14,497 nt of DNA from Gammaproteobacteria bacterium (GTDB lineage Bacteria > Pseudomonadota > Gammaproteobacteria > UBA6429 > Thiohalophilaceae). Below the pieces are notes generated by a model, which made no database searches, was not told the DNA's origin, and worked only from the letters and a program-made list of their open reading frames with translations. Location of the stretch: NCBI GenBank assembly GCA_011052165.1, contig DRJN01000176.1, positions 1-14,497 of the forward strand, in the 5' to 3' direction. Position numbers and translations under genes: made by a program. Numbering within the stretch: the first letter of the stretch is position 1; each line of letters begins with the position of its first letter. Shown here piece after piece: positions 1-6,483 of this stretch.

Positions 1-1609
1 CAAAGTTTTTGGGTGTGAGAATGGTGTTTTTCCGCAGCCGTGCCTCGGTTTGAGGATAATCCAGATTGTAATGCAGGCCACGGCTTTCCTTGCGGCCGAT
101 GGCCGAGCGGATAATCAAATCCGCCACCACGACCAGGTTGCGCAGCTCCAGTAAATCATTGGTGACGCGGAAGTTACCATAGTATTCGTCGATTTCGAGT
201 TTCAGCATTTCCACCCGCCGCTGGCTGCGTTGCAAGCGTTTATTGGATCGCACGATGCCCACGTAGTCCCACATCATGTGACGTACTTCATCCCAGTTGT
301 GATGCACCACGATTTCTTCGTCGGAATCCGTTACCCGGCTCTCATCCCAGTCGGGAATGTCTGCGCTTATAGTGTGCTGTTCTTGTTGTTCAAGAATTTG
401 TTGGCTGGCAGACTGGGCAAAAACCAGACATTCCAGCAGTGAGTTGCTGGCCATGCGGTTAGCGCCGTGCAGGCCGGTAAACGCTGTTTCGCCAATGGCG
501 TAGAGATTCGTGATATCCGTTTGCCCGTGGAGGTCAGTCATAATCCCGCCACAGGTGTAGTGGGCAGCAGGAACGACCGGAATGGGTTCACGGGTAATAT
601 CGATACCGAATTCGAGACAGCGCTGATGAATGGTGGGGAAGTGGCGGATGATGAAATCCGCCGGTTTATGGCTGATGTCCAGAAATACATTATCACAGCC
701 CAGGCGTTTCATTTCGTGGTCGATGGCGCGGGCGACGATATCCCGGGGCGCCAGCTCGGCGCGTTCATCATAATGACCCATGAAGCGGCTGCCGTCCGGA
801 AGCCGTAGTTTGGCGCCTTCGCCTCGCAGCGCTTCGGTTATCAGAAAAGACTTGGCTTTGGGATGATACAGGCAGGTGGGATGAAACTGGTTGAACTCCA
901 TGTTGGCTACCCGGCAACCGGCACGCCAGGCCATAGCGATACCATCACCGGTCGCGGTGTCGGGATTACTGGTATAAAGGTAAACTTTACTCGCGCCACC
1001 CGTGGCGAGAATCACGACACGCGCCTGGTAAACATCAACCTGGTTGTTGCCCCGATCGAGAATATAGGCGCCCAGACAACGGTTGTTGCCTGGCTGTCCC
1101 AGTTTCTGAGTGGTGATCAGATCCACGGCGATATGTTGTTCATCGATCTGGATATGCGGGTGGGCGAGAACCCGTTGCTCCAGCGTGGTTTCGACGGCCT
1201 TGCCGGTGGCGTCGGTGGCATGGAAAACCCGGCGGTGGCTGTGGCCCCCTTCACGGGTAAGGTGGTATTCGCCCTGGGGTGAATCCGGGGCATTACGGGT
1301 GAACGCGATGCCCTGATCGATCAGCCATTGAATGTTTTCGGCGGCGTGCTCGACGGTGAAGCGTACGATATCCAGATTACAAAGACCGCTGCCTGCGTTG
1401 ATCGTATCTTCAATATGAGAGTGAAGGCTGTCATCCGGCGCATTGACTGCGGCGATTCCACCCTGGGCGTAAAGAGTCGAACCCTCTCGCAAGATACTCT
1501 TTGAAATCAACCGGATAGAAAGATCATCGGCCAGCTTCAGCGCCAGCGTCAGACCGGCTGCGCCCCCCCCAATAATCAGCACATCGGATTCAATCTGTTT
1601 TGCGGCCAA
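1..1609 (-). CDS. nadB: L-aspartate oxidase NadB (3' end cut by window edge)
   Basis: This flavoenzyme oxidises L-aspartate to iminoaspartate, the first step of de novo NAD synthesis, and hands its product to quinolinate synthase NadA in the cytoplasm. I translated the minus strand and found an uninterrupted frame of 536 codons. The N-terminal FAD Rossmann motif GGGAAG lies at residues 14-19, LTREGGHSHRR at 117-127, HPTCLYHP around 243-250, APRD (the active-site Arg region) at 287-290, and HGANRMASNSLLECL at 381-395. The E. coli enzyme has 540 residues, so only a few C-terminal residues are missing. The start is inferred: an in-frame TGA at 1616-1618 limits the N terminus, and the only usable initiator before the FAD motif is TTG at 1609, with AGGA about 13 nt upstream. 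GTG at 1582 would cut into the Rossmann strand. An 8-G run encodes residues 14-16. It is divergent from rpoE. Confidence 0.95.
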   Translation of the reverse strand, partial: MAAKQIESDVLIIGGGAAGLTLALKLADDLSIRLISKSILREGSTLYAQGGIAAVNAPDDSLHSHIEDTINAGSGLCNLDIVRFTVEHAAENIQWLIDQGIAFTRNAPDSPQGEYHLTREGGHSHRRVFHATDATGKAVETTLEQRVLAHPHIQIDEQHIAVDLITTQKLGQPGNNRCLGAYILDRGNNQVDVYQARVVILATGGASKVYLYTSNPDTATGDGIAMAWRAGCRVANMEFNQFHPTCLYHPKAKSFLITEALRGEGAKLRLPDGSRFMGHYDERAELAPRDIVARAIDHEMKRLGCDNVFLDISHKPADFIIRHFPTIHQRCLEFGIDITREPIPVVPAAHYTCGGIMTDLHGQTDITNLYAIGETAFTGLHGANRMASNSLLECLVFAQSASQQILEQQEQHTISADIPDWDESRVTDSDEEIVVHHNWDEVRHMMWDYVGIVRSNKRLQRSQRRVEMLKLEIDEYYGNFRVTNDLLELRNLVVVADLIIRSAIGRKESRGLHYNLDYPQTEARLRKNTILTPKNF

Positions 1610-1625
1610 TGGATTTCAGTGTTCC

Positions 1626-1662
1626 TGGTTTTTTTATACTATACATAGTCATAAAAGATTAA
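1626..1662 (-). promoter_or_regulatory. Weak candidate sigma-70 promoter for nadB
   Basis: On the minus strand TATAAA (1633-1638) could be a -10 element, with TTAATC (1657-1662) 18 bp upstream as a poor -35. Transcription would start near 1626 and give a leader of under 20 nt that still includes AGGA. The region is very AT-rich, so chance matches are easy; this is only a suggestion. Confidence 0.25.
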
Positions 1663-1770
1663 TACTTATTATGCGGGACAAAAACAGTTTAGAATAGTGC
1701 TTAACCCGGCGTTGCGGGGGAAATCATGGTTGACGCGATAGTTTTAGTATAAAAATTCCGCCAAAAGAGC

Positions 1771-1797
1771 GAACTCCACGCACAGAACAGTGTCAAT
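1771..1797 (+). promoter_or_regulatory. Likely sigma-E autoregulatory promoter for rpoE
   Basis: GAACTC (1771-1776) is followed after 16 nt by TCAAT (1793-1797). Sigma-E promoters in gammaproteobacteria resemble GGAACTT, 15-16 nt, then TCTGA or TCAAA, and rpoE/algU operons are normally autoregulated from such a site just upstream. Transcription would begin around 1803-1806, giving a leader of about 45 nt. The -35 lacks the first G and the final T of the consensus, and the last -10 base differs, so the match is good but not perfect. Confidence 0.6.
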
Positions 1798-1806
1798 AAG
1801 TAAGAC

Positions 1807-1850
1807 TCGGGCGGGTTCTAACGAATTTAGCATTTAAGGAATCGGCCCGA
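1807..1850 (+). promoter_or_regulatory. rpoE leader hairpin sequestering the Shine-Dalgarno
   Basis: The leader is self-complementary right up to the start codon. TCGGGC (1807-1812) pairs with GCCCGA (1845-1850). After a single G/G mismatch, GGTTCT (1814-1819) pairs with GGAATC (1838-1843), with two G-U pairs. The loop is 1820-1837. The GGA core of the Shine-Dalgarno AAGGA (1836-1840) is therefore inside the stem. A short competing hairpin, GCCC (1845-1848) with GGGC (1853-1856), would instead place the start codon in its loop. The pairing is visible in the sequence; a role in translation control, for example as an RNA thermometer, is inference. Confidence 0.5.
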
Positions 1851-2423
1851 ATGGGCGAAAAAGAAATTGATCAGGCGCTGGTAAAGCGCGTACAGCGAGG
1901 TGACAAGAAGGCATTTGATATCCTGGTTTTAAAATACCAGCTAAGGATAATCAAGGTGCTGTCGCGCTATATGCGTGATCAGTCCGAAGTACAGGATGTG
2001 GCGCAGGAGGCTTTTATCAAGGCCTACCGAGCATTGCCGAATTTTCGTGGCGAGAGTGCGTTCTACACCTGGTTGTATCGTATTGCGATCAATACGGCCA
2101 AGAATTATCTGGTGGCGCAGGGACGCCGGCCGCCAAATGCCGATATCGATGCCAGTGATGCGGAGCAGTATGACGGTGAATCCGCGCTCAAGGATTATGC
2201 TTCACCGGAACGCGAAGCCCTGCGTGACGAAATCCAGCAGGTTGTGTTTAAGGCTATCGAGGGACTGCCCGAGGATTTAAAAACCGCCATTACTTTGCGT
2301 GAACTGGAAGGTATGAGTTACGAGGATATCGCTCAGGCCATGGATTGTCCGATTGGCACGGTCCGGTCCCGGATATTCCGAGCGCGCGAGGTGGTTGATG
2401 AAAAGCTGAAGCCGCTGTTATAG
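1851..2423 (+). CDS. rpoE: RNA polymerase sigma factor RpoE (sigma-E / AlgU)
   Basis: This is the extracytoplasmic-function sigma factor that directs RNA polymerase to envelope-stress promoters. It is held inactive at the inner membrane by RseA until periplasmic proteolysis frees it. The 190-residue protein matches family length. Region 2 spans about residues 22-92, with the signature QEAFIKAYRAL (52-62) and FYTWLYRIAINTAKNYL (71-87). Region 4 spans about 131-182, with LPEDLKTAITLRELEGMSYE and the helix-turn-helix DCPIGTVRSRIFRARE (165-180). ATG at 1851 follows AAGGA by 10 nt. It leads the operon with rseA, rseB, rseC and mucD, and a sigma-E-type promoter and a hairpin lie directly upstream. 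The sequence is close to E. coli RpoE, and identity is secure. Confidence 0.98.
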   Translation: MGEKEIDQALVKRVQRGDKKAFDILVLKYQLRIIKVLSRYMRDQSEVQDVAQEAFIKAYRALPNFRGESAFYTWLYRIAINTAKNYLVAQGRRPPNADIDASDAEQYDGESALKDYASPEREALRDEIQQVVFKAIEGLPEDLKTAITLRELEGMSYEDIAQAMDCPIGTVRSRIFRAREVVDEKLKPLL

Positions 2424-2470
2424 AAGCAGTTTGAGTCAAGTGTATTTTCGTTAGTTAAGGTGTACAGGCA

Positions 2471-3094
2471 ATGAGTGACAAAGCTGAAGAACGACTATCC
2501 GCCCTCATGGATGACGAGCTGGTTGATTTTGAACAGGATCTTGACTACCTGGAAGAAAGTGACAGCCTGAAACAACGCTGGATGCGTTATCATCTGATTC
2601 GGGATGTGGTCAGCGGTCATGTCCCTGATACGCTGGTACCTGATTTTGATCTTGCTGCACGGATCACCGCTGCACTGGAACATGAACCTACGATCCTGGC
2701 GCCGCGCCGGTTCCAGCCTCGCCAGTTGATGAAACAGGCGGCGGGTCTGGCAATTGCCGCCACGGTCAGCGCCATTGCCATTATTAGTATCCAGAACCCG
2801 CCAACGGGCGTCACGACGTTGGCGACGGCTGACAGGCAGGGAAGAAATCTGATTGCCTTTAATAGCGAAAGGCAAAATACAAAACGCGCGGAACTGGTTT
2901 CACTGGCTGCTACAGCACGGCATATTCACAGCCCGGCGATAAACCGTGCCAGTACCTCGAAATTCAGCGGCTATTTGTTGAACCACAATGAATACGCTGC
3001 CAGTGCAAATATCCAGGGTATGTTGCCCTATATGCGCATCGTGGGCGCCACTCAAAACCGGCCTGTCATTATCCGGACTGCCGATGAGAAATAG
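2471..3094 (+). CDS. rseA: Anti-sigma-E factor RseA (MucA-like)
   Basis: RseA is a single-pass inner-membrane protein whose cytoplasmic N-terminal domain binds and blocks sigma-E. Site-1 cleavage by a DegS/AlgW protease and then RseP releases the sigma factor. The 207-residue product shows the typical N terminus (residues 1-70, with LSALMDDEL and the WMRYHLIRDVV helix). A hydrophobic segment at about 90-107 is followed by a periplasmic part ending in LNHNEY (170-175) and GMLPYMRIVG (183-192), which matches the conserved RseA C-terminal domain. No Cys is present in the membrane segment, unlike the E. coli RseP site as I recall it. ATG 2471 has AAGG 10 nt upstream. It lies 47 nt after rpoE. The C-terminal domain is the part that RseB is expected to contact. 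Confidence 0.95.
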   Translation: MSDKAEERLSALMDDELVDFEQDLDYLEESDSLKQRWMRYHLIRDVVSGHVPDTLVPDFDLAARITAALEHEPTILAPRRFQPRQLMKQAAGLAIAATVSAIAIISIQNPPTGVTTLATADRQGRNLIAFNSERQNTKRAELVSLAATARHIHSPAINRASTSKFSGYLLNHNEYAASANIQGMLPYMRIVGATQNRPVIIRTADEK

Positions 3095-3146
3095 CGGGCC
3101 GATCCGGGTCTTGTTGCGCACTTTCCATATTACAGATTATCAACAG

Positions 3147-4136
3147 ATGCTCAAGCGTCTTATCATAGTTGTCAGTTTCCTGATGCCCCTGACCCTGGCG
3201 CTGGCGGAACAGAATCAGGTGGAGATACAGGCCTGGTTGAAAAAAATGCATTCAGCGGTGCATGGCCTGAACTATGAAGGCATTTTTGTCTACAGTCAGC
3301 ACAACCAGCTCAGCTCAATGAAAATTATCCACAGTGTGGATGACAAGGGTGAACATGAGCGTCTGATTTCTATGGATGGCAGTGGCCGGGAAGTCATTCG
3401 TGACAACAACAAGGTAACCTGCTATTTGCCGGACCGCCATTCGGTAGTGGTGGAAAAAAGTCCGCCAGGCAATAATTTCCCGCCTCGTTTTCCCATTGAC
3501 ATACGGTCACTGGAGAAAAACTATTATTTATCCCTGGCGGGCAAGGGCAAGGTGGCGGGTTATATTTCGCAAAAAATTACTATTCTGCCGAAAGATAAAT
3601 TTCGTTACGGCTATCACCTGTGGGTGGAAGAAAAAACCGGATTGTTGTTAAAGACGCATTTGGTGGTGGAGGATGACACGCCGATTGAACAGTTCATGTT
3701 TACCCAACTACGTTTCCATAATAAAATTCCAGAGACGCTATTGCAACCGGGCGTGGATAGCAGTAAGTTCAAATGGTATGAATCTCCGACCAAAAAACAA
3801 CAAGCGCCGGGGAAAATTAAGATAAACTGGCGGGTAAAGAAATTGCCGGCGGGATTCCATCGGGATATGGAGCGCATGACCACGCTGCCTGAAAATCTCA
3901 TGCCGGTGGAGCACCTGATTTTCAGCGATGGCCTGGCGACCGTGTCAGTTTTTATTGAAGATATGATGGATAGTGAAAACAACCTTCGTGGCGGTTCTCA
4001 TATGGGCGCGGTGCATGCTTTTGGCCGGGCAGTGGCTGATCACTATGTCACGGTTATTGGCGAAGTGCCCTACGTTACGGTAAAGATGATCGGTGAGTCT
4101 ATTATGGCCGATGGTAAAATTTCTAAAAAACAATGA
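3147..4136 (+). CDS. rseB: Periplasmic sigma-E regulator RseB (MucB)
   Basis: RseB binds the periplasmic domain of RseA, protecting it from cleavage, and responds to mislocalised lipopolysaccharide and lipoprotein. Starting at ATG 3147 gives 329 residues, near the usual 318 of E. coli. It begins with a good signal peptide (MLKRLIIVVSFLMPLTLALA, cleavage after residue 20). The mature part has the MucB/RseB two-domain pattern: YEGIFVYSQ near the N terminus, then HERLISMDGSGREVIRD, and GSHMGAVHAFGRAVADHYVTVIGEVP at the C terminus (quoted in parts: MGAVHAFGR, HYVTVIGEVP). A longer frame begins at 2988 inside rseA, and ATG 3084 overlaps the rseA stop, but both put non-signal sequence ahead of the export signal. 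No strong Shine-Dalgarno precedes 3147. Its TGA overlaps the rseC ATG by 4 bp. Confidence 0.93.
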   Translation: MLKRLIIVVSFLMPLTLALAEQNQVEIQAWLKKMHSAVHGLNYEGIFVYSQHNQLSSMKIIHSVDDKGEHERLISMDGSGREVIRDNNKVTCYLPDRHSVVVEKSPPGNNFPPRFPIDIRSLEKNYYLSLAGKGKVAGYISQKITILPKDKFRYGYHLWVEEKTGLLLKTHLVVEDDTPIEQFMFTQLRFHNKIPETLLQPGVDSSKFKWYESPTKKQQAPGKIKINWRVKKLPAGFHRDMERMTTLPENLMPVEHLIFSDGLATVSVFIEDMMDSENNLRGGSHMGAVHAFGRAVADHYVTVIGEVPYVTVKMIGESIMADGKISKKQ

Positions 4137-4603
4137 TAGAAGAAACAGCAATTGTAGTGAAATGCGAAGGCGAATTTGCCTGGGTGGAAGCGCAGCGTAA
4201 AAGCGCCTGTGGTCACTGTAGTGTCAGCAAGAGCTGCGGAACCGGAACCATTGCCAAAATCTGGGGTCAGAAAACCTCACAGATGAAAGCGATAAACAAA
4301 GCCCGGGCCTGTGAGGGTGAGACGGTATTGGTTGGTTTACAGGAAGGCGCGCTGGTACAGGGTTCGTTGATAATCTATCTGCTGCCCCTTGTCAGTATGA
4401 TACTGTTTTCCATATTTGGTGAACAGATGGCCGCACAGTGGCAACTTTCTTCTGTCGAGGGCACGAGTATCCTGTTCGCGGTAATCGGTTTTGTACTTGC
4501 AGGCATACTCATTAAAATATATTCCAGACACATTAGCTCGGACGCCCGTTATCAGCCCGTCATACTCAAACGCCTTTCCACGCTTGATAATGTGCCTGTC
4601 TGA
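4133..4603 (+). CDS. rseC: SoxR-reducing / sigma-E regulatory protein RseC
   Basis: RseC is an inner-membrane protein of the rpoE operon, also linked to reduction of the SoxR iron-sulfur cluster (Rsx system). The 156-residue protein starts with a cytoplasmic domain containing the Cys pattern CGHC-SVSKSC (C26, C29, C35) plus C11 and C60. Two hydrophobic segments follow at about 77-95 (GSLIIYLLPLVSMILFSIF) and 111-129 (TSILFAVIGFVLAGILIKI), separated by a short loop. Domain order and length fit the RseC/MucC family. The ATG at 4133 overlaps the rseB stop by 4 bp (ATGA), which suggests translational coupling. Its exact biochemical role is not settled for the family; a redox function is inferred from the cysteines. 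Confidence 0.93.
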   Translation: MIEETAIVVKCEGEFAWVEAQRKSACGHCSVSKSCGTGTIAKIWGQKTSQMKAINKARACEGETVLVGLQEGALVQGSLIIYLLPLVSMILFSIFGEQMAAQWQLSSVEGTSILFAVIGFVLAGILIKIYSRHISSDARYQPVILKRLSTLDNVPV

Positions 4604-4668
4604 ATGATTCAAAGAAATTAAGTAAAACAGCCAGAAATTTAATTAAACCATTACGGTGATGAGTACCC

Positions 4669-6129
4669 ATGAAATCTCCAGTCACGATCTCTTTCAGCCA
4701 TTTTAATAAACTATTTCTGAGTATGCTTGCGACCGTGGTGTTGGCGCAGGTGCTGCTTGTCTCAACGGCAAAGGCGGGTGAACTGCCGGACTTTACCAAG
4801 CTTGTCGAGCAGAACAGTGCAGCTGTCGTCAATATCAGTACGACGCAAAAAATAAAGCAAGCCCAGACTGCGCCGCATGATTTCAATGTGCCGAATATGC
4901 CGAGAAATTCACCCTTCGGCGATCTGTTTCGCCACTTTTTTGGTCAGGGCGGCAATGGCGGGATGCCGAGAGAATACGAAACCCAGTCACTGGGGTCCGG
5001 TTTCATTATTGATGCGGATGGCTATGTGGTCACCAATTATCACGTCATTAAAAATGCCGATCAAATTACCGTTAAACTAAGTGATCGCCGCGAGCTGAAG
5101 GCAAAAGTCATCGGCAGTGATGAACGTAGTGATATAGCGTTGTTAAAAATTGACGCCGATGACCTGCCGGTAGTGAAAATTGGTAAGTCCAGTACCATCA
5201 AAGTAGGCCAATGGGCTTTGGCTATTGGGTCGCCCTTCGGGTTTGACCATTCCGTTTCTGTGGGCGTCGTCAGCGCCATTGGCCGCAACCTGCCCAGTGA
5301 AAACTATGTCCCTTTCATCCAGACGGATGTGGCCATCAATCCGGGTAATTCCGGCGGTCCGCTGTTCAATCTGAAGGGTCAGGTGATTGGCATCAACTCA
5401 CAGATCTATAGCCGCACCGGCGGTTTTATGGGCTTGTCGTTCGCTATCCCTATTGATGTCGCCATGGATGTGGTGGCGCAACTCAAGGCTAAAGGCAAGG
5501 TCGCGCGTGGCTGGCTGGGTATTCTGATTCAGGATGTAAACCGTGAGTTGGCGGAATCTTTCGGCATGCATAATCCGCGTGGCGCTGTGGTGCTCCAGGT
5601 GGTGCCGAACAGCCCGGCAGCAAAGGCAGGCTTCAAGGTCGGTGACGTCGTGATCCAATTTAACGGCAAGAAAATCATCCGGTCTTCTGATTTGCCGCTG
5701 GCGGTTGGCCAGGCCCCTATCGGTGTCAAAGCGCAGGTCAAATTGATACGTGAGGGCAAGCCTGAAACGCTGTCAGTGCTGATTGCTCAATTACCTTCGA
5801 AGAATGTGCTGGCGGAAAACAGTCCAGCGGGCACCCACAAGGGCGAGGAAAGCCGCCTGGGGCTGCTGGTCGAGGATCTGACCGACGATCAGCGTCAGCG
5901 TCTGGGGTTGGATGGTCGGGGCATTGTGGTGCGCGGTGTGGAAAAAGGTCCGGCGCGGGAAGCCGGGATTCACCGCGGTGACGTCATTTTGATGCTGGAT
6001 AGCAAGAACATCAAGAACGTCAAACAATTCAAGAAGGTCGTTGCCGGGCTGAAAAAAGGAAAATCCACTCCGATACTGATTCAGCGCGGCAATGCGCCCA
6101 TCTTCCTGCCCCTGAAGATTCTAAAATAA
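4669..6129 (+). CDS. mucD: Periplasmic serine protease/chaperone MucD (DegP/HtrA family)
   Basis: This HtrA protease degrades or refolds damaged periplasmic proteins and is a standard member of sigma-E operons outside enterics. The 486-residue precursor has a signal peptide ending at about AKA (residue 36). The trypsin-like domain carries His125 (TNYHVI), Asp155 (SDIALL) and Ser228 (GNSGGP), so the catalytic triad is complete. PDZ1 lies at about 281-372 (GWLGILIQDV) and PDZ2 at about 396-475 (LGLLVEDLTD). Two PDZ domains place it with DegP/DegQ/MucD rather than the one-PDZ DegS. ATG 4669 follows GGTGA by 9 nt. It is separated from rseC by 65 nt in which I see no convincing separate promoter. 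The glutaredoxin gene follows after 2 nt. Confidence 0.96.
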   Translation: MKSPVTISFSHFNKLFLSMLATVVLAQVLLVSTAKAGELPDFTKLVEQNSAAVVNISTTQKIKQAQTAPHDFNVPNMPRNSPFGDLFRHFFGQGGNGGMPREYETQSLGSGFIIDADGYVVTNYHVIKNADQITVKLSDRRELKAKVIGSDERSDIALLKIDADDLPVVKIGKSSTIKVGQWALAIGSPFGFDHSVSVGVVSAIGRNLPSENYVPFIQTDVAINPGNSGGPLFNLKGQVIGINSQIYSRTGGFMGLSFAIPIDVAMDVVAQLKAKGKVARGWLGILIQDVNRELAESFGMHNPRGAVVLQVVPNSPAAKAGFKVGDVVIQFNGKKIIRSSDLPLAVGQAPIGVKAQVKLIREGKPETLSVLIAQLPSKNVLAENSPAGTHKGEESRLGLLVEDLTDDQRQRLGLDGRGIVVRGVEKGPAREAGIHRGDVILMLDSKNIKNVKQFKKVVAGLKKGKSTPILIQRGNAPIFLPLKILK

Positions 6130-6131
6130 GG

Positions 6132-6374
6132 GTGCCTGAAAGGCTACAGATCTACGTGCGCCACGGCTGTCATCTCTGTGATGATATGCTGGTGGCGCTG
6201 GAGACCGTCAAAACGCGCTGGTCGTTCGAACTGGAAGTCATCGACATTGGCGGGAATGAGGCGTTTGAGGCTTCCTATGGGACACGGGTGCCGCTGCTAA
6301 AGAGTGAGCATGCCGAAATCTGTTATTACTTTCTTGACGAAGAAGCTCTGCAAGCGTATTTCAGTCGTTCGTAA
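6132..6374 (+). CDS. Small glutaredoxin-family protein (DUF836-like)
   Basis: This 80-residue protein has a thioredoxin-fold pattern. A short beta strand leads into HGCHLC with the redox pair C13 and C16, and TRVPLL follows at 51-56 with the cis-proline (P54). The C-terminal FLDEEALQAYF is typical of the short glutaredoxin-like (DUF836) family. It has no signal peptide, so it should act in the cytoplasm. It probably starts at GTG 6132, two bases after the mucD stop; no good Shine-Dalgarno is visible, so expression likely depends on coupling to mucD. It is the last gene before the terminator at 6431. The partner protein is unknown. Sitting in the same operon as Cys-rich RseC makes a thiol-related link conceivable, but that is inference. 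Confidence 0.88.
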   Translation: MPERLQIYVRHGCHLCDDMLVALETVKTRWSFELEVIDIGGNEAFEASYGTRVPLLKSEHAEICYYFLDEEALQAYFSRS

Positions 6375-6397
6375 AATCCTGTAAAATCAATAAAATC
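6372..6397 (+). repeat. Three copies of TAAAATC in near-helical phase
   Basis: TAAAATC occurs at 6372-6378, 6382-6388 and 6391-6397, with starts 10 and 9 bases apart. The first copy includes the TAA stop of the glutaredoxin gene. It could be a chance AT-rich run, an UP-like promoter element for lepA, or a protein-binding array; nothing in the sequence decides. Confidence 0.4.
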
Positions 6398-6430
6398 AGC
6401 CGCAAATCGGTTTCAGTACAGTCTTGAATG

Positions 6431-6460
6431 AAAGGCGCTTCTGCAGCGCCTTTTTCATTT
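6431..6460 (+). terminator. Intrinsic terminator closing the rpoE-mucD-grx operon
   Basis: AAAGGCGCT (6431-6439) and AGCGCCTTT (6445-6453) form a 9-bp stem around the 5-nt loop TCTGC. The run TTTTTCATTTTT overlaps the end of the stem and continues after it. This is a textbook rho-independent terminator. It lies between the glutaredoxin gene and lepA, so lepA must either have its own promoter in the remaining 23 bases or before the hairpin, or depend on read-through. Confidence 0.88.
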
Positions 6461-6483
6461 TTATCACAAATAACAGGTGAGTC

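Noticed and set aside
230..1316. Plus-strand open frames of 68-139 codons
   Set aside because: They lie antisense to nadB, which is uninterrupted on the minus strand with all family motifs; the plus-strand products show no recognisable domain.
1730..1753. TTGACG ... TATAAA as a sigma-70 promoter for rpoE
   Set aside because: The spacing is only 12 bp, too short for a functional -35/-10 pair.
2988..3146. Longer N terminus for rseB (starts at 2988 or 3084)
   Set aside because: The extra residues overlap rseA and precede a complete signal peptide that begins at 3147; family length fits the later start.
4604..4668. Separate sigma-E promoter for mucD
   Set aside because: TCTGA occurs at 4599-4603, but no GAAC-like -35 lies about 16 bases upstream.
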